DNA of 9,180 bases from Lachnospiraceae bacterium (GCA_020860745.1 JAJBTR010000177.1:1-9180); one strand, 5' to 3'; shown: positions 1 to 7,089, counted from the stretch's first letter. The notes: generated by a model from the letters alone, not told the origin. Program-made: numbers and translations.

Positions 1-122
1 ACTCACTTGCGCTCATTATATCATATAATTTATATTTTGCACAATCCCTGTTTTTAATTTTCTTTTTTAATAGATATTTCATAGTTGTTTCCCTTGCGGG
101 ATTTCCCCGCAGGCGCTATCAT

Positions 123-152
123 AAAGAGGGTGCACAAAGCATCCCTCTTTTT
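123..152 (+). terminator. Terminator-like hairpin upstream of the acyl-AMP ligase gene
   Basis: Positions 123-130 (AAAGAGGG) pair perfectly with 143-150 (CCCTCTTT). The stem continues as TGC 131-133 with GCA 139-141 after a one-base bulge (T142), closing a five-base loop. The 3' arm runs into five T residues (148-152), the form of an intrinsic terminator on the plus strand. It lies about 70 bases before the ligase start, so it either ends an upstream gene outside the window or acts as a leader attenuator for the operon. No anti-terminator structure was found. The rest of 1-220 is AT-rich and holds no gene I can support. Confidence 0.5.
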
Positions 153-220
153 GTGCCGTCCCCCAATCCGGTATGGCTGCAGAATGAATATAAATCCACA
201 GGCACACGAGGTACACATAC

Positions 221-1456
221 ATGGACTACATCCCCACACTCATCGACACAATGAAAAAACAGGCGGCCGCCCACCCCGATCACGTCCTCTTCCGTTTTGC
301 GGACTTTGACGATGACACGAATGAATGGGTACTGGAAGATCACACCTACCGGGAAATCTACCACAAATCCCTGGAGACGGCCTACATGCTGCGCAAAAAA
401 GGCTTACAGCCCGGCGACCGGGCAATCATCTTCAGCATGCAGGATTTCGGCACAATCTGCGCCGTCTACGGCTGCATGATGGCCGGGGTCGTCTTTACGA
501 TCATCCCGCCGCCGCTGGATGAGGACAAAGTCGAGCGCTTTATCTCTGTTTTAAAGTCCTGCAAGCCCCGGGCTCTGATTTCCAACTACACTTTAGAGCA
601 GGGGGCGGATACCCATATCACCGGGCGGCTTTTAAAGGAAGCCGCGCTGGATACACTCCGCCTGAAACGAATCTACACAGACAGGCTGATTCCCTACCGC
701 AGGGAGGATGTCATCGTACCCGCCACGGCGGATCAGCTCGTCTACCTGCAATATACATCCGGCTCCACCAGCGCTCCCAAGGGTGCGCGCGTCACATGGA
801 AAAATCTGATGAAAAACCTCGAACAGTGCTTCCACTGCCTGGATTTAAGCAGCGCCACGCTCGCCTCCTGGGTACCTTATTTCCACAACCTGGGGCTCGT
901 CGTGACCATCTGCATGCCGATCCTTGCCAATGTTGCCACCGGTTCCGCTGTCTATTTTCTGCAGACGCTGAAATTTCTGGAACGGCCGAAGCTCTGGCTG
1001 AAGCTGATCTCCGACTTTCAGATCACACTGACCGTCGGCCCCGGCTCGGCCTACGACGCATGCACCCGCATTTTCTCTGAGGAGGAAGCAGCGCAATATT
1101 CTCTGTCGCAGGTCACACACTTTATGAACGGTTCAGAATTTATCAGTGCAAAGACCGTGGATCGGTTTATTGAAATGTTTCACTGTGACCCAAACGCCAT
1201 GGCGCCCGGCTATGGCGTCTCGGAAAACGTCTGCCTCGCCACGTTCGCACCGCAGGATTACCGCTGTCTTAAGCTTGACTATGAGGCATACCGCAGCAAC
1301 CGGGCGGTCATCGCACCGGATGCAGCGCATGTCAAGGAGATTGTGAGCGTCGGCGCCCCGGTCAAAGACCTGACCCTGGTGATCGGCAACCCGAAAACAA
1401 AAAAGTTTATCCCGAACTGCGCATCGGCGAGATATTCCTCTCCGGCGACAGCGTAG
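221..1456 (+). CDS. Fatty acyl-AMP ligase domain, N-terminal part of a frameshifted ligase-carrier-reductase
   Basis: This is the large N-terminal subdomain of an ANL-superfamily adenylating enzyme of the fatty acyl-AMP ligase (FAAL) type, which turns a free carboxylic acid plus ATP into an acyl-adenylate for transfer to a carrier protein. Visible motifs are the ATP-binding loop YTSGSTSAPKG (residues 178-188), WVPYFHNLGL (217-226, matching the FAAL WLPxxHDMGL), GPGSAYDAC (273-281), NGSEF (303-307, where FAALs have NGAEP) and GYGVSEN (330-336). The ATG at 221 has GAGG nine bases upstream. The frame leaves the family after K395 and ends at TAG 1454-1456 following 16 unrelated residues. The C-terminal ligase subdomain continues in the -1 frame from position 1405, so the 411-residue product alone lacks the lid domain and should be inactive. 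Read together with the next frame, the protein is about 1108 residues. Confidence 0.9.
   Translation: MDYIPTLIDTMKKQAAAHPDHVLFRFADFDDDTNEWVLEDHTYREIYHKSLETAYMLRKKGLQPGDRAIIFSMQDFGTICAVYGCMMAGVVFTIIPPPLDEDKVERFISVLKSCKPRALISNYTLEQGADTHITGRLLKEAALDTLRLKRIYTDRLIPYRREDVIVPATADQLVYLQYTSGSTSAPKGARVTWKNLMKNLEQCFHCLDLSSATLASWVPYFHNLGLVVTICMPILANVATGSAVYFLQTLKFLERPKLWLKLISDFQITLTVGPGSAYDACTRIFSEEEAAQYSLSQVTHFMNGSEFISAKTVDRFIEMFHCDPNAMAPGYGVSENVCLATFAPQDYRCLKLDYEAYRSNRAVIAPDAAHVKEIVSVGAPVKDLTLVIGNPKTKKFIPNCASARYSSPATA
1399..1434 (+). promoter_or_regulatory. Candidate -1 frameshift site (A AAA AAG) at the break in the ligase gene
   Basis: In the upstream frame the codons read A(1399) AAA(1400-1402) AAG(1403-1405), the X XXY YYZ heptamer used by E. 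coli dnaX for -1 slippage. A one-base backward slip puts GTT (1405) next and gives VYPELRIGEIFLSGD, which restores the ANL fold with no gap. A weak bulged stem-loop follows: 1408-1415 pairs with 1424-1427 and 1431-1434, with CGA 1428-1430 bulged out. Its spacing from the heptamer is short and I see no internal Shine-Dalgarno stimulator. A lost A in an original run of seven (mutation or base-calling error) explains the same data. The site is certain; programmed use is not. Confidence 0.4.
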
Positions 1457-3546
1457 TGGACGGCTACTGGGGCGACCCAAAGGAAAACAAAAATTTCCAT
1501 GTCCGCCTGGAGGGATACGACTGCGATTTTTACAAGACGGGCGACCTGGGATTTCTGTATGAAGGACAACTCTACATCACCGGACGCATCAGGGAGATGC
1601 TGATCGTCAACGGTCACAATGTCTACCCGTCTGACCTGCAGGCAACCATCAATCAGCATGTCCCGGCTCTCGCAAGCGCATCCTACGGTTTTTTCTCCTG
1701 TACCGGTGAGACGAAGGAACAGATCGTGGCTGTGGTGGAAGCAAAACCGGAGGAGCATTTCGCGCAAAGGGTTCAGGAAATCAACAAAGCAGTCTCCGAC
1801 CGCTTTTCTTTCTCTTTTTACGATGTGGTCTTTGTGCCGCCGGGAACCATCCCGCGCACGGACAACCGCAAGCTGCAGATGCTGAAAACCCGCGCCCTGT
1901 ACATGGACGCCCAGCTGAATGTCCTGTACAGCAGTCATGATTACTATATGAGAAAAAAAAGCAGTTCCATCCTGGGAAAATCGATGGATATCGCCGACGA
2001 AATTATCGACAAATCCACAGAATGCGTCGACGGTCTCATTGACAAATCCGTGAAATGTGTCGACAGCCTCATTGACAAATCCGCGGAATGTGTCGACGGG
2101 CTGGCGGACAAAGCGGACGAAATTTTTATTCAGGTGCGGTCCGCGTTCCAGAAGGTATTAAAGATCGACCAGTTTAATCCCAACGAGTCATTCCTCGCCC
2201 TGGGCGGAGATTCCCTGATGGGATTTGAGCTGATCAACAGCATCGAACAGAAGCTCCACATCAAGCTGGATCTGCGGGAGCTGCTGCGGGATTCCTCCGT
2301 AGTCGGTGTGACAAAATACATCCACTCTGTTCTCTCCGGCAGAACGGGGAGTAAAAAAGCGGTCAATCTGCCGGAAGAGTGCCGGCTGGACGATTCCATC
2401 CGCTGCACCGCGGAATATACAAAGTCCGCCGACGAGTGCCGCCGCATCTTTTTAACAGGGGGAACCGGCTTTCTGGGTGCGCAGCTCATTCACAGCATGT
2501 TCCGCTATTACCCGCACGACGGCCTGGAAATCTACTGTCTGGTCCGTGCGGACTCCGTCGAAGCCGCTGCCCGGCGGCTGGAAGACAACTTAAAGCACTA
2601 TCACCTCTGGCGGGACGGCATGGACCGATATCTGCACCCGGTGATTGGCAGCCTCTCCGAGCCAAAGTTCGGCCTGGACGAAAAAACCTGGAACGCAATG
2701 GTGGAACGCGTGGAAGTGATCTGCCACAGCGGAGCCATACTGAATTTTATCTTCCCCTACGAATATCTGAAAACGACCATTGTGGGCGGCACCGTGGAAA
2801 CGCTCCGCCTCGCATGCAGCGGACAGGCAAAATACTATCACTATGTATCGTCCTACAGCGTATTCGACACACCGGCCAACCGGGGACGCTATCTGTCGGA
2901 AAACACACCGCCAAAGTCCTGGAAAGGATTTTCTCTGGCCTACTCCCAGACAAAATGGGTCTCCGAGCAGCTGATCCGGACCGCCGGAGAACGGGGCTTA
3001 AAGGCAGCCATCTACCGTCCCGGCGACATCACGGGGGCGGCAAACGGCATCTATGAGGTAAACGATATGGTGAGCCGGATGATGGTCAGCATGATTCAGA
3101 TGCAGGGCGTACCGTTTGCACACTACAACTTTCACATGACCCCTGTGGATTATGTGGCAAAGGCACTGATCGTGATTTCACGAAAAGACGAGTGTTTCGG
3201 TCACGCGTTCCACCTGATCAATCCGAAACCGCAGTCCCTCCGCTCCCTGGTGGGATTTATTCGCGGCTGCGGCTACCGGGTGCGCTACATTCCTTTCGCG
3301 GCCTGGAAAAACCGGATCAAAAAATCCGACGCCGGGAAAAATGCCATGGTTCTTCTGGAATGCCTCTTTGAATCCGGAAGCGAGAGCAACCCGAACGTGT
3401 TGTGGCATTTTATCGGAAAAGATCCCGTCTACGGGACGAGCAACACAGACCTTCTGCTCGGGCACACCGGCATCACCTGCCCGGAAGTAGATCAGAAGAT
3501 GATCGCGGCATATCTCAGGTATTTTAAGTCGAAAAATTATATCTGA
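1456..3546 (+). CDS. Ligase C-terminal subdomain, carrier protein and thioester reductase (continuation of the 221 gene)
   Basis: In fused numbering (K395 followed by V396), the ligase lid carries YKTGDLG (438-444), GRIREMLIVNGHNVYP (455-470) and IPRTDNRKLQ with the probable catalytic Lys551. A linker (about 576-634) holds 11-residue repeats. The carrier domain has GGDSL with the phosphopantetheine serine at 665. The C-terminal domain is an NAD(P)-dependent thioester reductase: TGGTGFLG (about 746-753), Ser877/878 and the YSQTK catalytic pair Tyr908/Lys912. The order adenylation-carrier-reductase matches carboxylic acid reductases and NRPS-type reductive release: load an acid on the carrier, then release it as aldehyde or alcohol. 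The GTG at 1456 overlaps the upstream stop, but it has no ribosome site and lies inside the fold, so separate initiation is unlikely. Tandem TGA stops end the gene. The substrate is unknown. Confidence 0.9.
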   Translation: MDGYWGDPKENKNFHVRLEGYDCDFYKTGDLGFLYEGQLYITGRIREMLIVNGHNVYPSDLQATINQHVPALASASYGFFSCTGETKEQIVAVVEAKPEEHFAQRVQEINKAVSDRFSFSFYDVVFVPPGTIPRTDNRKLQMLKTRALYMDAQLNVLYSSHDYYMRKKSSSILGKSMDIADEIIDKSTECVDGLIDKSVKCVDSLIDKSAECVDGLADKADEIFIQVRSAFQKVLKIDQFNPNESFLALGGDSLMGFELINSIEQKLHIKLDLRELLRDSSVVGVTKYIHSVLSGRTGSKKAVNLPEECRLDDSIRCTAEYTKSADECRRIFLTGGTGFLGAQLIHSMFRYYPHDGLEIYCLVRADSVEAAARRLEDNLKHYHLWRDGMDRYLHPVIGSLSEPKFGLDEKTWNAMVERVEVICHSGAILNFIFPYEYLKTTIVGGTVETLRLACSGQAKYYHYVSSYSVFDTPANRGRYLSENTPPKSWKGFSLAYSQTKWVSEQLIRTAGERGLKAAIYRPGDITGAANGIYEVNDMVSRMMVSMIQMQGVPFAHYNFHMTPVDYVAKALIVISRKDECFGHAFHLINPKPQSLRSLVGFIRGCGYRVRYIPFAAWKNRIKKSDAGKNAMVLLECLFESGSESNPNVLWHFIGKDPVYGTSNTDLLLGHTGITCPEVDQKMIAAYLRYFKSKNYI
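2011..2112 (+). repeat. Three 33-bp tandem units encoding an 11-residue linker repeat
   Basis: Units 2011-2043, 2044-2076 and 2077-2109, plus a start of a fourth, encode KSTECVDGLID, KSVKCVDSLID and KSAECVDGLAD. They are preceded by the related DIADEIID. Bases differ mainly at wobble positions, so the protein repeat looks selected rather than freshly duplicated. Hydrophobic residues (C, V, L, I) fall with an 11-residue period, as in hendecad helices, so the linker is probably a helix or coiled coil between the ligase lid and the carrier domain. Each unit has one cysteine in the same place. Confidence 0.8.
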
Positions 3547-3549
3547 TGA

Positions 3550-3566
3550 GGATTGCAGAGCAATCC
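3550..3566 (+). other. Intercistronic hairpin after the reductase gene
   Basis: GGATTGC (3550-3556) and GCAATCC (3560-3566) form a perfect 7-bp stem with an AGA loop, starting three bases after the reductase stop codon. No T-run follows, so it is not an intrinsic terminator. Within an operon such a stem could protect the upstream mRNA end or mark a processing site. The remainder of the gap to 3643 contains only the ribosome site of the next gene (CAGGAG, 3625-3630). Confidence 0.45.
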
Positions 3567-3642
3567 GTGGGTATCATCATCTGTTCGGGAAGAAACAGGC
3601 AGAATTTTTCAACAAATAAGTTTACAGGAGCAAAAAACAACC

Positions 3643-4566
3643 ATGAAAATCGGCATCCCCCGGGCACTGCTCTACTACCGCTACGCCGTCCTCTGGGAAA
3701 CATTTTTCCAGGAGATCGGCATGGAAACGCTCTTAAGCCCGCACACAACCAGGGCTCTCCAGGACAAAGGAGACCACTACGCCATAGATGAAAACTGTCT
3801 CTCCAGCAAACTTTTCCTCGGCCATGTCGCTGCGCTGGAGGGAAAATGCGACGCGGTCTTTGTCCCGCGCATCGCGAACTATGGAAAAGACGGCATCCTC
3901 TGCACCCGTTTTGAAGCGCTCTACGACATGTGTCTCAACACATTTCGCGATAAAAACATGCACTTTCTCACCTGTGACGTGGATATCCAACAGAAAAAAC
4001 CGGAGCGCAGTGCTTTTATCGGTCTGGCCCGGGAGCTGGGGAAAACCCGTCGCGAGGGCGCAGCTGCCTACGACAGAGCGAAAGCCGCCTGGGAGCAGGA
4101 CAATCTCGCAAAAATAAAACGGCAGGAGGAAGCCATCGCCCGCACGGATCAGATCCGTATCCTGGTGGTTGGACACAGCTATAACCTCTATGACGAATAC
4201 ATCGGCAGGCCGATCTTAAATGCCATCCGCCAGCTTGACGCCCTGGCCGTCTGTTCCGACGCTGTTGACTTCAAGAAAGCGCAGAAAGACTCGCTTTCCA
4301 TCTGCGAAAATGTCCCCTGGATCATGAGCCGTGAACTCCTCGGCGCGATTCAAAAATATCACGACCGGGTCGACGGCATCATCCTGCTGACCGCCTTTCC
4401 CTGCGGTCCCGACTCCATGGTCAATGAGATGATCATCCGCCGCGTCAAAGACCGGCCGATCCTGAACCTTTTGCTGGACAGTCAGGACGGAAACGCCGGA
4501 ATGGAAACGAGGCTGGAAAGCTTTATCGATATCATCCGTTTCCGAAAGGAGATGCGCCATGCCTGA
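3643..4566 (+). CDS. DUF2229-type 2-hydroxyacyl-CoA dehydratase-related protein
   Basis: The 307-residue product starts MKIGIPRALLYY, the usual opening of the DUF2229 (COG3580) family of acyl-CoA dehydratase activase-related proteins. The ATG at 3643 was chosen over in-frame upstream codons because CAGGAG (3625-3630) precedes it and the conserved MKIGIPR begins there. Family marks are ENCLSSK (Cys52), VPRIANYGKDGILC (Cys87), the AFPCGPD box (Cys254) and the C-terminal LDSQDGNAGMETRLESF (278-294), close to the usual GxxTRLEAF end. The cysteines are candidate [4Fe-4S] ligands, by analogy with HgdA/B and BcrB/C. In many anaerobes this domain is one segment of a protein of well over 1000 residues with activase and HgdB-like domains; here it stands alone. 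Its last eight bases overlap the next gene, so the two are probably translationally coupled and may form a heterodimer. Catalytic role and substrate are unknown. Confidence 0.85.
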   Translation: MKIGIPRALLYYRYAVLWETFFQEIGMETLLSPHTTRALQDKGDHYAIDENCLSSKLFLGHVAALEGKCDAVFVPRIANYGKDGILCTRFEALYDMCLNTFRDKNMHFLTCDVDIQQKKPERSAFIGLARELGKTRREGAAAYDRAKAAWEQDNLAKIKRQEEAIARTDQIRILVVGHSYNLYDEYIGRPILNAIRQLDALAVCSDAVDFKKAQKDSLSICENVPWIMSRELLGAIQKYHDRVDGIILLTAFPCGPDSMVNEMIIRRVKDRPILNLLLDSQDGNAGMETRLESFIDIIRFRKEMRHA

Positions 4567-5704
4567 GAAACCCTACAAGCTGTGTTACCCCTGCCTGGGG
4601 AATTACGACATCGCAATCCAATATTTTGTCAACCACGGGGCGCATCTGGAGTATATAAGTCCGCCCGCCATGACGAAGCGCACCATCGAACTCGGCGCCA
4701 AATACAGCCCGGACTTTGTCTGTGCGCCGTTCAAAAGCCACATGGGAAACTATATCGAGGCGCTGGAAGCGGGCGCGAATGTCCTCATCCAGACCGGCGG
4801 CACCTGCCGTCTGGGCTATTACGGAGAACTGCATGAGCAGATTTTAAAGGATATGGGATACGATTTTGAGATGCTGAATCTGACCCTGTTCAACTACAAC
4901 AGCCTGCCCGCCCTCATCCGCGGAATGAAACGCTATGCCACAGACGCAAACCTGCTGCAGATCGCGGCAGCCCTGCCCGCCACCCTGAGTATGGTGCTTG
5001 TCATTGACAAGGTCGAGGATTATTACCGTCAGAATATGGGATTTGAGATTACTAAGGGCTCGTTTGACAAGGTATACAACCGTTTTCTGGCAAATCTGCG
5101 GAAAACAAAAGGACTGCGCCGGATAAACCGGATTTACAAACAGACAATGGAGGATTTCAAAGCCATCCCCATCGACAAACCGGAGCATCCTCTGCGGGTC
5201 GGAGTCGTCGGAGAGTATTTTACCATCATGGATCCCTTTTCCAACCACGAGGTAGAAAAAAAGCTGGCGCAGATGGGCACGGAAGTCCACCGCTGGATGA
5301 ATCTCTCCAACAGCCTGCTGATCTGCCCGGACAAGCGCACGATCCGCAAGTTATACCACTACTTGCACTATGACATGAACCGCTTCCCCTCCTCCATCTG
5401 GGTGGATATCCAGAAAAAAGACAGCCCGAAATACGCAAGCAACGACACGGGCAGCTCCTCGGTCTCCACCATCACTCTGGCGGAGCACTACGCAAAAGAA
5501 GGCTTCGACGGCCTGGTGCACATCAAATCTTTCGGCTGCACACCCGAGATGGACTGCATTCCCATGCTCCACAACATCAGCGCAGATTATAAGATCCCCA
5601 CTCTGTTTCTGAGCTACGACACGCAGACCAGCGATACCGGGATTGAGACAAGGCTGGAAGCGTTCTATGATATGATCGCGATGCGGCGTCATTCGGACGG
5701 ATAG
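4559..5704 (+). CDS. HgdB/BcrB-C-like 2-hydroxyacyl-CoA dehydratase family protein (COG3581 type)
   Basis: The 381-residue protein opens CYPCLGNYDIAI (Cys9, Cys12) and carries DFVCAPFKSHMGNYIEAL (Cys55), the QTGGTCRLGYYGE box (Cys83), FGCTPEMDC (Cys327, Cys333) and the family end TGIETRLEAFYDMI (360-373). These are the hallmarks of the 2-hydroxyglutaryl-CoA dehydratase/benzoyl-CoA reductase superfamily, whose members bind [4Fe-4S] clusters and use one-electron chemistry on acyl thioesters after activation by an ATPase. It is coupled to the preceding gene by an 8-base overlap (4559-4566), with an excellent ribosome site AAAGGAGA (4545-4552) six bases before ATG. The last sense codon and TAG stop lie inside the left inverted repeat of the 5699-6026 element, so the natural C-terminus may have been slightly altered. 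The exact reaction (dehydration or reduction) cannot be read from the sequence. Confidence 0.85.
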   Translation: MPEKPYKLCYPCLGNYDIAIQYFVNHGAHLEYISPPAMTKRTIELGAKYSPDFVCAPFKSHMGNYIEALEAGANVLIQTGGTCRLGYYGELHEQILKDMGYDFEMLNLTLFNYNSLPALIRGMKRYATDANLLQIAAALPATLSMVLVIDKVEDYYRQNMGFEITKGSFDKVYNRFLANLRKTKGLRRINRIYKQTMEDFKAIPIDKPEHPLRVGVVGEYFTIMDPFSNHEVEKKLAQMGTEVHRWMNLSNSLLICPDKRTIRKLYHYLHYDMNRFPSSIWVDIQKKDSPKYASNDTGSSSVSTITLAEHYAKEGFDGLVHIKSFGCTPEMDCIPMLHNISADYKIPTLFLSYDTQTSDTGIETRLEAFYDMIAMRRHSDG

Positions 5705-6026
5705 GTCTGATGACACCAGCATAATTACAAGCGACCGGGGCAACGCTTCGGCAAACTAATCGCCAACTGTAACTGTTCGCTACACTTACAGTTACAGGAA
5801 AATTCATAAGAAATCGCTGCGCGATGGGAATTTTCCCTTGTGTAATCTACGTTTTCAGACGGTCAGCACAGCCTGTGTGCAGACCTGGCTTATGGTAACA
5901 GCTTCTAATCGAAAACTCTCAGGAAAGTCTTCGAGCCTAAGTCTCCGTAAGCGATGGATTTCGCCTCAGCTAAAACCGCCCCTTCAAAGTCACTTTATAA
6001 TTATACTGGTGCCATCCTCCCTATCC
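5699..6026. mobile_element. 328-bp MITE-like element with 32-bp imperfect terminal inverted repeats
   Basis: Positions 5699-5730 match the reverse complement of 5995-6026 at 26 of 32 bases. The inner part (5709-5730 against 5995-6016) matches at 19 of 22. The interior encodes no credible protein and is packed with hairpins: 5767-5776/5788-5797 (10 bp perfect), 5797-5805/5828-5836 (9 bp perfect) enclosing ATCGC/GCGAT (5813-5817/5821-5825), and 5861-5870/5876-5885 (9 of 10). Long terminal repeats, no coding capacity and a position between operon genes suggest a miniature inverted-repeat element moved by a transposase encoded elsewhere. No clear target-site duplication is visible beyond a possible TA within each end (5702-5703 and 6022-6023). 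A large structured intergenic RNA is the alternative. It accounts for nearly all of the gap between the dehydratase and activase genes. Confidence 0.6.
5767..5836 (+). repeat. Two abutting palindromic hairpins inside the element
   Basis: CTGTAACTGT (5767-5776) pairs with ACAGTTACAG (5788-5797). The next stem, GGAAAATTC (5797-5805) with GAATTTTCC (5828-5836), starts at the final base of the first. The second stem encloses a smaller hairpin, ATCGC-TGC-GCGAT (5813-5825). The layout resembles REP/BIME-type palindromes. Neither stem is followed by a T-run on the plus strand. Confidence 0.65.
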
Positions 6027-6091
6027 TGTGCCAATGTAATAAACTAACCCGCAAAAATCACAAATACAATAAAGGAAGAAGGAAACTAACC

Positions 6092-7048
6092 ATGAAGAAG
6101 AAGGCTTATCTCGGAATCGATATCGGCTCGATCTCCACGAAGGGCGTTATCATAGATGAAGATAAAGATATCCTCTGCAGCATTTATCTGTGGACGGAGG
6201 GCAACCCGATGGAAGCCTCGAAGCGCGTCATCGATGCCCTCGGCAAAGATCTGAACCACGACACATATAAGGTAGTTGCCTCCGGAACCACCGGGAGCGC
6301 GCGCAAGCTCGTCGGCGCCATGTGCAACGCCAGCATCGTGAAAAATGAGATCACGGCACATGCGGTCGGAACGACCACGCTTCATCCGGATGTCCGCACG
6401 ATCCTGGAGATCGGCGGACAGGATTCCAAGATCATCTGCGTAGAAAACGGCGTGGCGATCGATTACGCCATGAACACGCTCTGCGCCGCCGGAACCGGCT
6501 CCTTCCTCTCCAGCCAGGCCAGACGTCTCGGCGTCGATGTGGAGGACTTCGGGAAAATCGCCCTCGGGAGCAAAAATCCCACTCCCATCGCAGCGCGCTG
6601 CACAGTCTTCGCGGAGTCCGACCTGGTGCACAAGATTCAGATGGGACACCGGAAAGAGGATATCATCGCCGGCCTTTGCAACGCGGTTGCCAACAATTAT
6701 CTGAACAATATCGGAAAAGGCAAAAAAATCGTCGCCCCGATCGTATTTCAGGGCGGCGTCAGTAAAAATGAAGGCGTGGTCAAAGCATTTGCGGACGCCC
6801 TCGGGGAAGAGATTATTGTCGATGAAAACGGGCACCTGATGGGCTGTTACGGCGCCGCCATCCTCGCACAGGGCTGCGGCGTGGAAAAACCGTTCTCTTT
6901 CGATGTAGCGGAGACGGATTTCCTCACCCGCGAGGTAACCTGCCCCAACTGCGCGAACCACTGCGAGGTAATCTGCGTGTACCGCGAGGGGGAGCTGATC
7001 GACGCCTGGGGAAACCGCTGCGAGCGGGGCGAAGTGCGGCAGGGGTAA
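6092..7048 (+). CDS. ATP-dependent [4Fe-4S] activase of 2-hydroxyacyl-CoA dehydratases (BadF/BadG/BcrA/HgdC family)
   Basis: The 318-residue ASKHA-fold ATPase is a probable archerase: ATP hydrolysis drives transfer of a low-potential electron to a partner dehydratase or reductase. It has the phosphate loop GIDIGSISTKG (8-18), ASGTTGSAR (63-71), LEIGGQDSK (105-113), NTLCAAGTGSF (128-138) and PIAARCTVFAESD (165-177). Cys131 and Cys170 are 39 residues apart, exactly as the cluster cysteines Cys127/Cys166 of Acidaminococcus HgdC, so the homodimer should share one [4Fe-4S] cluster. A C-terminal tail adds CPNCANHC (284-291) and Cys310, seen more often at the junction to DUF2229 in fused homologues. 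The ATG at 6092 has AGAAGGA eight bases upstream. It lies downstream of its probable partners, separated by the inverted-repeat element. The 41-base gap to the convergent cysK shows no obvious terminator. Confidence 0.9.
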   Translation: MKKKAYLGIDIGSISTKGVIIDEDKDILCSIYLWTEGNPMEASKRVIDALGKDLNHDTYKVVASGTTGSARKLVGAMCNASIVKNEITAHAVGTTTLHPDVRTILEIGGQDSKIICVENGVAIDYAMNTLCAAGTGSFLSSQARRLGVDVEDFGKIALGSKNPTPIAARCTVFAESDLVHKIQMGHRKEDIIAGLCNAVANNYLNNIGKGKKIVAPIVFQGGVSKNEGVVKAFADALGEEIIVDENGHLMGCYGAAILAQGCGVEKPFSFDVAETDFLTREVTCPNCANHCEVICVYREGELIDAWGNRCERGEVRQG

Positions 7049-7089
7049 ACTACTGTACATCGAACGGGTTTGCTGTGCCGAAAATTATA

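Noticed and set aside
1..40. Promoter for the ligase operon from TATAAT at 24-29
   Set aside because: The matching -35 would fall at positions 1-6 and shows no resemblance; the AT-rich sequence makes a chance -10 likely.
1279..1938. A 219-codon minus-strand frame across the ligase break
   Set aside because: It is antisense to conserved ligase sequence in both plus frames and shows no family motif or ribosome site.
1456..3546. The second ligase frame as an independent gene starting at GTG 1456
   Set aside because: No ribosome site precedes it, and the start falls inside the conserved ligase fold with the preceding residues (VYPELRIGEIFLSGD) encoded in the same frame upstream.
5797..5836. Intrinsic terminator after the dehydratase gene
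   Set aside because: The stem is strong, but no T-run follows on either the plus strand or its complement, and it belongs to a larger set of palindromes.
5838..6047. A short plus-strand frame inside the inverted-repeat element
   Set aside because: It crosses the right inverted repeat and hairpins, has no ribosome site, and its translation is not protein-like.
6086..7060. A 324-codon open frame on the minus strand opposite the activase
   Set aside because: It lies wholly antisense to a gene with clear family motifs; its composition (many His, Asp, Arg) is typical of a shadow of a GC-rich gene.
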